Positions 7,383 to 15,196 of a stretch of DNA of 38,110 nt are shown in pieces. The notes beneath the pieces were generated by a model. The model was given only the letters and a program-made list of their open reading frames with translations, had not been told where the DNA came from and did no database searches. Source of the stretch: Alphaproteobacteria bacterium (GTDB lineage: Bacteria; Pseudomonadota; Alphaproteobacteria; Caulobacterales; Caulobacteraceae); the NCBI GenBank assembly GCA_028869395.1, contig JAGWSE010000176.1:1-38110 (forward strand), given 5' to 3'. Both the position numbers and the translations under genes were made by a program. The first letter of the stretch is position 1. Every line of letters starts with the position of its first letter.

Positions 7383-8542
7383 GCGAACGCCTCGAAGTAC
7401 CGGGCGATGAGGGTCTCGTAGACCTGCTGCAGCATGCGGATCTCGCCGATCGGCGCGCGCTCGTCGACCTGGTGCATGGTCTTGCCGACCAGGCCCAGTT
7501 CCACGACGGGGCACAGGCTGCGGATGAAGCGGGCGTCCGACGTGCCGCCGGAGGTGGAGAGTTCGGGCGTGCGGCCGGTCACCTCGCGCACGGCGGCGGC
7601 CACGACTTCTGTGAATTTGCCGGGCTCGGTCCGGAAGGCCTCGCCGCTGATCTGGGGCGTGACGGTGACCGAGCCCTTGAAGCCTTGCGCGGCCTTGTCC
7701 GCCTCTGTCTCGATCCACTGCGCGAGCGAGGCGCCCGTGTGGTTCGGGTTGAAACGGATGTTGAGCCAGGCTCGGGCTGCGCCCGGTATGACGTTTGTGG
7801 CCGTGTTCGGCGCGTCGATCCTCGTGATCTCCAGGTTCGACGGCTGGAATTCGGGGTAGCCTTCGTCGAGCACGCGAGCCTCCAGCGCGGCGAGCAGCTT
7901 CACCAGCACGGGGACGGGGTTCGCCGCACGATGCGGATAGGCCACGTGGCCCTGAACGCCCTTCACCTCGATCTCGGCGTTGATGGACCCCCGCCGGCCG
8001 ACCTTCACCATGTCGCCGAACAGTTCCGAGGATGTGGGTTCGCCCACCACGCAGTGGTCGATCCGCTCGCCGCTCGCCTGCAGCGCCTCGACGACCTTCT
8101 TGGTCCCGTGGAGCGCCACGCCTTCCTCGTCGCCGGTGATCAGGAACGAGATGGAGCCCTTCACCTGGCCAGCCGCGATGGCGGTCGCGGCGGCGGCGGC
8201 GAAGGCGGCGATGGCGCTCTTCATATCCACCGCGCCGCGCCCGATCAGCACCCCGTCGACGACTTCGGCCGCGAACGCGTCGGTGCTCCAGGCGGCCACA
8301 TCACCCACCGGCACCACGTCGGTGTGGCCGGCAAAGCAGAGGTTCGGCCCCTCGGCCCCATAGCGGGCGTAGAGGTTCTCGATGTCGCCGAACTTCATGC
8401 GGCGGCAGGCGAAGCCGAGGTGGGCCAGCGTGCGCTCCACGATGCCTATGGCGCCGGCGTCGGCGGGCGTCACGGAAGGCCGCTGGATCAGCTCGCGGGT
8501 CAGGTTGATGGCGTCGATCAAGCTCGAACCTTCGCCTTGCAA
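7379..8542 (-). CDS. dapE: Succinyl-diaminopimelate desuccinylase
   Basis: 387 residues, M20 metallopeptidase family. Zinc ligands and catalytic residues are present: H73 and D75 in GHTDVVP, D106 in GRGAVDMKS, E139/E140 in TGDEEG, and a C-terminal SGGTSDARF. It makes LL-diaminopimelate for lysine and peptidoglycan, one of the steps after DapD, whose gene lies about 0.8 kb away on the same strand. The start is uncertain: TTG at 8542 is the longest option, while TTG at 8521 has GGCGAAGG upstream and gives a protein starting at LIDAINLTREL, close to the usual family start. The stop is the shared CTAG with truA. Confidence 0.95.
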   Translation of the reverse strand: MQGEGSSLIDAINLTRELIQRPSVTPADAGAIGIVERTLAHLGFACRRMKFGDIENLYARYGAEGPNLCFAGHTDVVPVGDVAAWSTDAFAAEVVDGVLIGRGAVDMKSAIAAFAAAAATAIAAGQVKGSISFLITGDEEGVALHGTKKVVEALQASGERIDHCVVGEPTSSELFGDMVKVGRRGSINAEIEVKGVQGHVAYPHRAANPVPVLVKLLAALEARVLDEGYPEFQPSNLEITRIDAPNTATNVIPGAARAWLNIRFNPNHTGASLAQWIETEADKAAQGFKGSVTVTPQISGEAFRTEPGKFTEVVAAAVREVTGRTPELSTSGGTSDARFIRSLCPVVELGLVGKTMHQVDERAPIGEIRMLQQVYETLIARYFEAFA

Positions 8543-8580
8543 TGCCTAAGTCATTGGCTCCTTAGCCCAGGGAGGGGGTT

Positions 8581-9030
8581 TTGCCCAAGATCGACTTCGC
8601 CGCCGCGGCCTTGCGCACCGGGACCAGCTATCCGCCGCCGTTCGACGAGCCCTGCCTTCAGCGTGAGCGCCGGCAGCTGGGCGACGCGGGCGGGCTGACC
8701 CAGTTCGGCGTCAATCTTCTGCGCCTGCCGCCCGGCCAGTGGTCGAGTCAGCGGCACTGGCACAGCCACGAGGACGAGTTCCTCTGGGTTCTGGAGGGCG
8801 AAGTCGTTCTCGTCACCGATGCGGGCCAGGAGGTCCTTCGGCCCGGAGACTGCGCGGCGTTCAAGGCCGGCGTGGCCGACGGCCATCACCTGCAGAACCG
8901 CTCGGACCGCGACGCCGTCGTCCTGGAGGTCGGGACCCGTGATGGGGATCGGGACGTCTGCGACTATCCCGACATCGACATGCTGGCCGACGCCGAGGGC
9001 TTTCGGCGCCGCGACGGCACGCGCTACTGA
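8581..9030 (+). CDS. Cupin-domain protein
   Basis: 149 residues of single-cupin type. Cupin motif 1 is visible as HWHSHEDEFLWVLEGE (H59, H61 and H63 with nearby acidic residues), followed by the LRPGDCAAFKAGVADGHHL segment for motif 2, so a metal site is likely. The C-terminus (GDRDVCDYPDIDMLADAEG) is typical of small cupins seen in many proteobacteria whose substrate is unknown. The start is TTG at 8581, supported by GGGAGGGGG at 8570-8578. It is divergent from dapE with only 38 bp between the longest starts, so the promoters must be very close together. Confidence 0.85.
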   Translation: MPKIDFAAAALRTGTSYPPPFDEPCLQRERRQLGDAGGLTQFGVNLLRLPPGQWSSQRHWHSHEDEFLWVLEGEVVLVTDAGQEVLRPGDCAAFKAGVADGHHLQNRSDRDAVVLEVGTRDGDRDVCDYPDIDMLADAEGFRRRDGTRY

Positions 9031-9044
9031 CGGCGAGCGGCCGA

Positions 9045-9379
9045 GGCCTCGGCGTCGTCACCCGCTGCGGCGGCGGCCCGAACGACGCCAACCGCCCGCG
9101 TCGCCGCAGGCCGGGCGCGTCTGGTGGCCTTCCCGGGGACCATCAGCCTGGAGCCCGAACAGACCGGCGCGACGGATTTCGCCCAGACCGCCGAGATCAT
9201 CGCGGGCCTCGAACGGGTGGTGACCGTCGACACGGCCGTCGCCCATCTGGCCGCCGTGGCGGTGGATGATGGGGCGGCGCGATTCCCCCTGGCGCCCGTC
9301 AGCGCGGCTCTACCGTCAGTCCCGGCCGGGCGACTGGGACGAGCCGATCGACCGGCTCCTCGCCGATCTCGCCGCCTGA
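9045..9379 (+). pseudogene. Decayed C-terminal remnant of a TPR/glycosyltransferase-family-9-like gene
   Basis: Three neighbouring pieces in three frames read as one protein. Frame 3 (from 9045): GLGVVTRCGGGPNDANR. Frame 1 (about 9112-9257): FPGTISLEPEQTGATDF, then AQTAEIIAGLERVVTVDTA and VAHLA. Frame 2 (about 9260-9379): RWMMGRRDSPW, then ARLYRQSRPGDWDEPIDRL and a TGA stop. The order and motifs fit the C-terminal part of bacterial TPR proteins with a glycosyltransferase-9-like domain (VDTAVAHLAGALG...PDWRW...SPWYP...RLFRQ). The segment expected between VAHLA and RWMM (about 15 residues) is missing, with a frame change at the junction. No start or upstream TPR part remains. It fills the 355-bp gap between the cupin gene and dapD. 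Confidence 0.75.
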
Positions 9380-9385
9380 GGCCGC

Positions 9386-10213
9386 TTAGTCGCGCAGCAG
9401 CTCGTTGATCGAGGTCTTCGACCGCGTCCGCTCGTCGACGGTCTTCATGATCACCGCGCAGTAGGTGGAGGGCAGCGTCGGATCGTGCGGATTGGGCCGG
9501 GAGCCCGACACCACGACGGAGTAGGGCGGCACTTCGCCGAGATGGGTCTGGCCGGTCTTGCGGTCGATGATCGGCGTCGTGGCCGTGATGTAGACGCCCA
9601 TGGAGAGCACGCTGCCCTCGCGCACGATCACCCCCTCGGCGACCTCCGAGCGGGCGCCGATGAAGCAGTTGTCCTCGATGATGGTCGGGTTGGCCTGCAG
9701 CGGTTCGAGCACCCCGCCGATCCCGGCGCCGCCGGAGATGTGGCAATGCTTGCCGATCTGCGCGCAGGAGCCGACCGTCGCCCATCCGTCGACCATGGTC
9801 CCCTCGTCGACGTAGGCGCCGATGTTGACGATCGAGGGCAGCAGCACCACGCCCTTGCCCACGAAGGCGCCCTTGCGGACGAAGGAGCCCGGCAAAGATC
9901 GGAATCCCGCGGCCTGGAAGCGGGCGGCGTCCCATCCGGTGGTCTTCAGCGGGACCTTGTCCCACCACGGCCCCGGCGCGTCGGCCTCGATGATCTGGTT
10001 GGGCGTGAGGCGGAAGTAGAGAAGGATCGCCTGCTTGGCCCACTGATGGACGGTCCACCGGCCGTCGGCGCCCCGCTCGGCGACGCGCGCGGTCCCGGCG
10101 TCCAGCCGTTCGAGGGTCTCGAGCACCGCGTCCCGGACCTCGCCCCTGGTGTCGGTGGAGATCGCGTCCCGCGTCTCCCAGGCGGCTTCGATGATGCGCT
10201 TCAGGTCGTCCAT
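9386..10213 (-). CDS. dapD: 2,3,4,5-tetrahydropyridine-2,6-dicarboxylate N-succinyltransferase
   Basis: 275 residues, normal DapD length. An N-terminal helical domain is followed by a left-handed beta-helix of hexapeptide repeats (about 100-235; VRKGAFVGKGVVLLPS, IGAYVDEGTMVDGWATVGS, QIGKHCHISGGAGIGGVLEP). It transfers succinate from succinyl-CoA to tetrahydrodipicolinate in the lysine/DAP pathway. ATG at 10213 lies one base after the stop of the upstream HAD gene, so argB-HAD-dapD form one operon on the minus strand. Confidence 0.97.
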   Translation of the reverse strand: MDDLKRIIEAAWETRDAISTDTRGEVRDAVLETLERLDAGTARVAERGADGRWTVHQWAKQAILLYFRLTPNQIIEADAPGPWWDKVPLKTTGWDAARFQAAGFRSLPGSFVRKGAFVGKGVVLLPSIVNIGAYVDEGTMVDGWATVGSCAQIGKHCHISGGAGIGGVLEPLQANPTIIEDNCFIGARSEVAEGVIVREGSVLSMGVYITATTPIIDRKTGQTHLGEVPPYSVVVSGSRPNPHDPTLPSTYCAVIMKTVDERTRSKTSINELLRD

Positions 10214-10214
10214 G

Positions 10215-10889
10215 TCAGGCGGCCTCTCTGATCTGCGCGTCCCTCAGGAAGCGCGCGAGCTTCTCGGTCTTGTAGTCGATGAATGTGGCCGCGGAAGCGG
10301 GCGCGTGCGGGCCCACCAGGACCGTGGTCATGCCCAGTTCGGCGGCGGGCGCCAGGTTCCGCTCGGAGTCCTCGAAGAAGGCCGTCGCGCGCGGGTCCAG
10401 GCCATGCGCGGCGTTCATCCGCTTGAAGGCGCGCGGGTCGGGCTTCGGGACGTAGTCGAACGAACCGATGTGGAAGACCTCGTCGAAGAGGTGGTCGAGG
10501 CCCAGGCGATCCAGCACGCGACGGGCGTGCACGTCGTCGGCGTTGGTGAAGATCAGCCGCCGGCCCGGCAGCCGCGCGATGGCGGCGACCAGCTCCGGAT
10601 CATGGGCCAGGCTGTCCAGCGACAGGTCGTGGAACACCGCGTGGAATTCCGCGGGATCCACCCCGTGATGCAGCATCAGGCCCGTGAGGCTGAGGCCATG
10701 GTCTCGCAGATAGTCCTTCTGCAGCCTGAAGGCGTCCTCGCGCGCCAGGCCGGTCACCTTCACCACGAAGTCGGTGATGCGCCGCTCGATGTCGCGCATG
10801 AACCCGCTTTCGACCGGGTAGAGGGTGTTGTCCAGGTCGAAGAGCCAGGTCTCCACGTGGCGAAGGTCGGGGCGCGGTTCGTCGCTCAT
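10215..10889 (-). CDS. HAD-superfamily pyrimidine 5'-nucleotidase-like phosphatase
   Basis: 224 residues. HAD motif I LFDLDNTLYP (nucleophile D18, acid/base D20), motif II LIFTNAD, and motifs III/IV KPDPRAFK and FFEDSERNLAPA are all present. A helical cap lies between motifs I and II. The DLDNTLYP signature and size match the alphaproteobacterial pyrimidine 5'-nucleotidases related to yeast SDT1/PHM8. The substrate is not provable from sequence. ATG overlaps the argB stop by 4 bp (ATGA) and the stop lies one base before dapD, so it is a fixed operon member. Confidence 0.88.
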   Translation of the reverse strand: MSDEPRPDLRHVETWLFDLDNTLYPVESGFMRDIERRITDFVVKVTGLAREDAFRLQKDYLRDHGLSLTGLMLHHGVDPAEFHAVFHDLSLDSLAHDPELVAAIARLPGRRLIFTNADDVHARRVLDRLGLDHLFDEVFHIGSFDYVPKPDPRAFKRMNAAHGLDPRATAFFEDSERNLAPAAELGMTTVLVGPHAPASAATFIDYKTEKLARFLRDAQIREAA

Positions 10890-11809
10890 CTGCAGACGAG
10901 CGTGCCCGCCCCATGCTCGGTGAACAGTTCGACCAGCATGGCGTGCGGCTTGCGGCCGTCGAGGATGACCACGGCCTCCACGCCGGATTCGACCGCATGG
11001 ATGGCGGTCTCGAGCTTGGGGATCATGCCGCCGGTGGCGACGCCGTCGGCGATCGCCTGGCGGGCTTCCGCGACGCTCAGCTGGCGGATCAGCTCGCCGT
11101 TCTTGTCGAGCACGCCGGCCACGTCGGTCAGCAGCAGCATGCGCTTGGCCTTCAGCGCGCCGGCCAGCGCGCCCGCCACCGTGTCGGCGTTGATGTTGTA
11201 GGTCTCCCCGGTCGCCGAGACGCCGATCGGCGCGACGACGGGGATGTAGTCCTGGTCGGCGTAGATCAGGGCCTCGATCAGCTTCGGATCGATGGTCTTC
11301 GGCTCGCCCACGAACCCCAGGTCCACCATCTGCTCGACGGCGGAGCTGGGGTCCTTCTTCTTGCGCGCGACCTTCTCGACGGTGATCAGGCGCGCGTCCT
11401 TGCCCGACAGTCCCACGCCGCGCACGTCGGCCTCGGCGCCGGCTTGGGTGATCCAGTTGGCGATCTCCTTGTTGATCGCGCCGGAGAGGACCATCTCGGC
11501 CACTTCCATGGTTGCCTCGTCGGTGACCCGCAGGCCGTCCACGAAGGTGGATTTCACCCCCGCCTTGGCGAGCCAGGCGGAGATTTGCGGACCGCCGCCG
11601 TGCACCACGACGGGGTGGAGGCCCAGCATCTTCAGCAGGACGGCGTCGGCGGCGAACTGCTTGGCCACCTGCTCTTCGCCCATGGCGTGGCCGCCATACT
11701 TGATGACCACGGTCGAGCGGTCGTAGGTCTGGATGTAGGGCAGGGCCTCGGCGAGGGTGCGGGCGGTCGCCCAGCCTTGACCTTCATGGCCTTGGGTGTC
11801 GTCGCTCAC
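10886..11809 (-). CDS. argB: Acetylglutamate kinase
   Basis: 307 residues of the amino-acid kinase fold. Seen: VVIKYGGHAM (phosphate-binding Lys), VVVHGGGPQIS, VDGLRVTDEATMEVAEMVLSG, NINADTVAGALAGAL and a C-terminal GGMIPKLETA. It phosphorylates N-acetylglutamate, the second step of arginine synthesis. The N-terminus carries an extra helix-forming stretch (about 1-30), as in arginine-sensitive hexameric enzymes, which suggests feedback inhibition by arginine (inference). The start is GTG at 11809. It is the first gene of the argB-HAD-dapD unit and has its own candidate promoter/operator at 11832-11870. Confidence 0.97.
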   Translation of the reverse strand: MSDDTQGHEGQGWATARTLAEALPYIQTYDRSTVVIKYGGHAMGEEQVAKQFAADAVLLKMLGLHPVVVHGGGPQISAWLAKAGVKSTFVDGLRVTDEATMEVAEMVLSGAINKEIANWITQAGAEADVRGVGLSGKDARLITVEKVARKKKDPSSAVEQMVDLGFVGEPKTIDPKLIEALIYADQDYIPVVAPIGVSATGETYNINADTVAGALAGALKAKRMLLLTDVAGVLDKNGELIRQLSVAEARQAIADGVATGGMIPKLETAIHAVESGVEAVVILDGRKPHAMLVELFTEHGAGTLVCR

Positions 11810-11831
11810 GGGCCGCGGTCCCTCGGAAACT

Positions 11832-11870
11832 TCGGAGCGCTCCGATAGCGGACGCGCCCGCCGCTGTCAC
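11832..11870 (-). promoter_or_regulatory. Candidate argB promoter with an overlapping 14-bp palindrome
   Basis: On the minus strand GTGACA (11865-11870) and TATCGG (11842-11847) are separated by 17 nt and point at argB. A perfect 14-bp palindrome, TCGGAGCGCTCCGA (11832-11845), overlaps the -10 box and lies 23 bp before the GTG start, as expected of a repressor operator. The remaining upstream sequence to engB (11871-12077) shows no convincing gene. The promoter is inferred; the palindrome is exact. Confidence 0.45.
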
Positions 11871-12077
11871 CTTCATCCGACTTGGCGCGACAGCTCGGCG
11901 GCCGCCGCGTCGCCTCTGCGGCTGCGCAGGCTGAACAGGTCGCCGAGGCGGCCCGGCCCAGGGGCATCTCCTGCTCGAGGCGCGCCGAAGCGTCAACCCG
12001 GCTCCAGCTTCGGTCAACACGCCCTGGAAGAGGGCCTCACCGCACCGGGATCGACCGGCCCGGCTACGGACAGCGCT

Positions 12078-12728
12078 TCAGCCCGCGACCGCGCAGGCGG
12101 CCGCGATCTCGGCCCTCAATTCCGCGATGCCGGTCCCCTTCTCCGCCGAAGTGGCGAGCACCCGGGGGAACGCCGCGGGCCGCTTGGAAACCTGCGCCAG
12201 CGTCCTGGCGGTCACCGTCTCGACCTCGGCCGGTTTCAGCTTGTCGGCCTTGGTGAGCACGATCTGATACGAGACGGCGGCCTCGTCGAGGGCGTCCAGC
12301 GCCTCGGCGTCCACCGCCTTCAACCCGTGCCGGGCGTCGATCAGCAGATAGGCGCGCTTGAGGTTCGGCCGACCCCGAAGATAGGCGCGGCCCAGGTTCT
12401 GGAACTTGCGGGCGGTGTCGCGGCTCACCTTGGCGAAGCCGTAGCCCGGTAGGTCCACCAGCCTGAGCTTCTCGTCGGCGACGAAGAAGTTCACCTCCCG
12501 TGTTCGGCCGGGCTCGGTGGAGGCGCGCGCCAGGTGGGTGCGTCCGGCCACTGCGTTGATCAGGCTCGACTTGCCGACGTTCGAGCGGCCGGCGAAGGCG
12601 ACTTCCGGCAGGTCGGCCGCAGGCAGGTCCTCCATGCGCACCGCGCCCATCTGGAAGCGGACCTCGCGGGCGAACAGCTTCCGCGCCGCCTCCAGCGCCT
12701 CGGGTGGGAAGAGATCGGCCTCGCTCAC
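12078..12728 (-). CDS. engB: Ribosome-biogenesis GTPase EngB/YsxC (YihA)
   Basis: 216 residues. GTPase motifs: G1 GRSNVGKSS (47-55), G3 DLPGYG (92-97) and G4 TKADK (about residue 152), with the TRE switch segment STEPGRTREVNFF characteristic of EngB. It assists assembly of the large ribosomal subunit. The start is GTG at 12728, overlapping the yidC stop by 4 bp (GTGA). The reading frame stays open further upstream within yidC, but the homology starts here. Confidence 0.95.
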   Translation of the reverse strand: MSEADLFPPEALEAARKLFAREVRFQMGAVRMEDLPAADLPEVAFAGRSNVGKSSLINAVAGRTHLARASTEPGRTREVNFFVADEKLRLVDLPGYGFAKVSRDTARKFQNLGRAYLRGRPNLKRAYLLIDARHGLKAVDAEALDALDEAAVSYQIVLTKADKLKPAEVETVTARTLAQVSKRPAAFPRVLATSAEKGTGIAELRAEIAAACAVAG

Positions 12729-14533
12729 CCCGTCGCCTTCGCACGGCCTGTCAGGCCGCGGATGATCCGGTCGATGGGATTGTCCACCTTGAAGCGGCGC
12801 ATGATCACGTACTGCTGGATGATCGCCAGGATGTTCGACCAGGTCCAGTAGAGCAGCAGGCCCACAGCGAACTGCGCCATGATGAAGGTGAACAGGATCG
12901 GCATCAGCTGGAAGATGCGCTGCTGCGTGGGGTCCGGCGCGGGCGGATTCATCGCCGTCGAGAGCCACATCGAGACGCCGTAGATCAGCGGCATGACCCC
13001 GATGTGCAGGGTCGTCGCGAAGATGCCGCCCAGCAGGGGCAGGTGCGCCGGATCCCAGGGAATGAGGCCGAACAGGTTGAAGATGGTGGTCGGGTCGCGC
13101 GCCGAGAGGTCGTGAAGCCACAGGAACGAGGCCTGCCGCATCTCGATGGTGACGGTCAGCACCTTATAGAGCGAATAGAAGACCGGGATCTGGAACAGGA
13201 TGGGAAGGCAGCCGGCAAGCGGGTTCACCTTTTCCCGCTGGTAGAGCGCCAGCATCTCCTGCTGCTGCTTGGCCGGGTCGTCCTTGTACCGCTTGCGGAT
13301 GTCCTCCACGAGCGGCTGGACCTTCTTCATCTTGGTCATCGATTCGTAGGACTTGTTCGCCAGCGGGAAGAAGACGCCGCGCACGATGACCGTCAGCACG
13401 AGGATCGACACGCCGAAGCTGCCGACGTGCGAGTAGATGTATTCCAGCAGGGTGAAGATCGGCCGGGTCAGCCAGAAGAAGTACTTGCCCCAGTCCACGG
13501 CGTCGTCGAAGCGAGGGATGCCGAGGTTCTTCTGATAGGCGCGAAGCAGGGGCACCACCTTGGCGCCGGCGAACAGGCGCGTCGTCTCGGTGGTCTGGGT
13601 TCCGGGCGCAAGCGTGCGCGGCTGGCCCACGAAGGCCGCTTCGAAGACGTTGAGGTCACCGCTCTTGGTGTCGCGGAACTCGCCGGTGACCCGCTCGGAC
13701 TGTGTCGGGATCACCGCCGCCAGCCAGTACTTGTCGGTGATGCCGAGCCAGCCGCCCTTGGACGGCAGTTGCGGCCCGCCCCCCTTCTTCGCCCAGTCCT
13801 TGTACTTGACGAGGGTCAGGGTGGGCTTGTCCACGCCGGTTGCTCCGACGCCGCCCTCGTGCACGATGGAGGAGTTGGCGGGATGCTCCGGGAAGCCCTG
13901 ATGCTGCACCGAGGCGTAGGGCGCCAGCGCGACCGGCTGTCCGGAGGCGTTCGCCACGGTGTCGGTCACCGTGAACATGAACTTGTCGTCCACCGAGATC
14001 CGGCGCGTGAAGGTCAGCCCCGCCCCGTTCGTGTAGGTCAGCACGATCGGCGAGGTCGGGGTGAGGGTCGCGCCCTGCGCCTCGGTCCACAGGGTGTCCG
14101 GCGAGGGCAGCCCCGGCACGTTCTGTCCCGTCCAGCCGAAGTCGGCGAACCAGGCGTAGGGCGCGCCGTCCGGGCGCAGCAGCTCGACGGGGGGCGAGGT
14201 CTTGTCTGGGTTCTCGCGGTACTGCGTCAGGTACAGGTCGTCGATGCGCGCCCCGCGGAGGGAAAGCGAGCCCTTCAGCGACGGCGTCAGGATCGAAACC
14301 CGCGGGCTCGCCGCCAGCGCCGCCTGACGGCTCACCGCCGCGGGCACGGCGGGACCGGGCGCCGCGCCGACGGGCGCGCCGGCCGGATGCTGCGCCTGGG
14401 CGACAGCGGCCTGATGCGCCGTCTCCGCCTGCCGGCGTTTGGCCGCAGGCTCGAGCACGAAGGTGTTGTACAGGAAGAACAACACGAGGGCGCACACGAG
14501 GAAGATGATCGTGTTGCGGGATTCTTCTTGCAT
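12725..14533 (-). CDS. yidC: Membrane protein insertase YidC
   Basis: 602 residues. An N-terminal signal-anchor TM (about residues 7-24, after MQEESRNT) is followed by a Pro/Ala-rich linker and the large periplasmic beta-supersandwich domain of Gram-negative YidC (about 60-340). The conserved five-TM insertase core follows, with YKDDPAKQQQEMLALYQREK, NPLAGCLPILFQIPVFYSLY and FTFIMAQFAVGLLLYWTWSN. It inserts and folds inner-membrane proteins alone or with SecYEG. ATG at 14533 is preferred to an upstream TTG at 14551 because family members begin near MQ(N/E)xxRN. The stop overlaps the engB GTG. Confidence 0.97.
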   Translation of the reverse strand: MQEESRNTIIFLVCALVLFFLYNTFVLEPAAKRRQAETAHQAAVAQAQHPAGAPVGAAPGPAVPAAVSRQAALAASPRVSILTPSLKGSLSLRGARIDDLYLTQYRENPDKTSPPVELLRPDGAPYAWFADFGWTGQNVPGLPSPDTLWTEAQGATLTPTSPIVLTYTNGAGLTFTRRISVDDKFMFTVTDTVANASGQPVALAPYASVQHQGFPEHPANSSIVHEGGVGATGVDKPTLTLVKYKDWAKKGGGPQLPSKGGWLGITDKYWLAAVIPTQSERVTGEFRDTKSGDLNVFEAAFVGQPRTLAPGTQTTETTRLFAGAKVVPLLRAYQKNLGIPRFDDAVDWGKYFFWLTRPIFTLLEYIYSHVGSFGVSILVLTVIVRGVFFPLANKSYESMTKMKKVQPLVEDIRKRYKDDPAKQQQEMLALYQREKVNPLAGCLPILFQIPVFYSLYKVLTVTIEMRQASFLWLHDLSARDPTTIFNLFGLIPWDPAHLPLLGGIFATTLHIGVMPLIYGVSMWLSTAMNPPAPDPTQQRIFQLMPILFTFIMAQFAVGLLLYWTWSNILAIIQQYVIMRRFKVDNPIDRIIRGLTGRAKATG

Positions 14534-14547
14534 CGTCGGGCGGACGC

Positions 14548-14952
14548 TCAATCGTCTTTCGAGGAAGAGGCGGCGGACGGAAGGACTTCAGGCGCCCGGC
14601 TGTCGCGTTCGGCGGCGAGCCTTATCAGCGCGCTTTTCACGTCGTCAAGCAGGCGCTCCCAGGGGCGGCCGATCGCCCCGCCTCGGGCGATGAACACATA
14701 GTCGAAGCCCGAACGGGCGAACTGCGGCAGCAGAAGTCGGGCCGCTTCGCGCATCCGGCGCTTGGCGCGGTTGCGCTCGACGGCGCCGCCGATCCGCTTT
14801 GTGGCGGTGAAGCCCGCCCGCACGACGGGCTTGTCGTCACGGGCCCGGGCCTGGACCACGACCGCGCCACGCGCGCACGACGGCGCCTTCGCGCACGCCA
14901 GGAACTCGGCGCGTTTCTTCAGCCTCTCGATGGTGAAGCCGGCGTCGGCCAT
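14548..14952 (-). CDS. rnpA: Ribonuclease P protein component
   Basis: 134 residues, strongly basic. The family RNR motif RNRAKRRMREAAR is present, preceded by RAGFTATKRIGGAVE and with the N-terminal LKKRAEFLACAK helix. It binds the RNase P RNA and helps process tRNA 5' ends. An Ala/Ser-rich tail of about 18 residues extends past the conserved core. It lies 27 bp after rpmH and 14 bp before the yidC ATG, in the classic rpmH-rnpA-yidC order. Confidence 0.95.
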   Translation of the reverse strand: MADAGFTIERLKKRAEFLACAKAPSCARGAVVVQARARDDKPVVRAGFTATKRIGGAVERNRAKRRMREAARLLLPQFARSGFDYVFIARGGAIGRPWERLLDDVKSALIRLAAERDSRAPEVLPSAASSSKDD

Positions 14953-14979
14953 GCCGACACCCTACAGGCCGGCGCGGCC

Positions 14980-15114
14980 TTAGGCGCTCAGGCGCTTGCG
15001 GCCCTTGGCGCGGCGGCGGGCCAGCACCTTCTGGCCGTTCTTGGTCGACATGCGCAGGCGGAAGCCGTGACGGCGCTTACGCACGAGGCGGGACGGTTGG
15101 TAGGTCCGCTTCAC
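14980..15114 (-). CDS. rpmH: Large ribosomal subunit protein bL34
   Basis: 44 residues: MKRTYQPSRLVRKRRHGFRL and then RMSTKNGQKVLARRRAKGRK, ending RLSA. This is a full-length, near-consensus bL34. The start codon is GTG at 15114, with GGAG 7 nt upstream. The TAA stop is at 14980-14982. A strong promoter lies 42-70 bp upstream. It is the first gene of rpmH-rnpA-yidC-engB. Confidence 0.97.
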   Translation of the reverse strand: MKRTYQPSRLVRKRRHGFRLRMSTKNGQKVLARRRAKGRKRLSA

Positions 15115-15155
15115 GGGACGGCTCCGGAGGATCTCAAGAAAAAATCGAGGCGCGG

Positions 15156-15184
15156 TGGATAGTTGAAGGGGGCGGAGGTGTCAA
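15156..15184 (-). promoter_or_regulatory. Promoter of the rpmH-rnpA-yidC-engB operon
   Basis: On the minus strand a perfect TTGACA (15179-15184) is followed after 17 nt by TATCCA (15156-15161), 42 bp before the rpmH GTG. It is the best housekeeping-type promoter in the window. The -35 box is also the loop of a small hairpin (GAGGT at 15175-15179 and ACCTC at 15184-15188 pairing across GTCA), possibly part of the terminator of the gene just upstream. Confidence 0.7.
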
Positions 15185-15196
15185 CCTCGGCGCCTC

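Noticed and set aside
11873..11977. A minus-strand fragment reading GRLGDLFSLRSRRGDAAAAE before a TGA, upstream of argB
   Set aside because: It looks somewhat like a protein tail but has no start, only about 34 codons after an in-frame stop, and no family I recognise. It could be a remnant, but the evidence is too thin.
12704..14701. A 665-codon plus-strand open frame opposite yidC
   Set aside because: The opposite strand is a clear YidC with all family motifs; the plus-strand translation is low-complexity His/Arg/Gly/Asp sequence.
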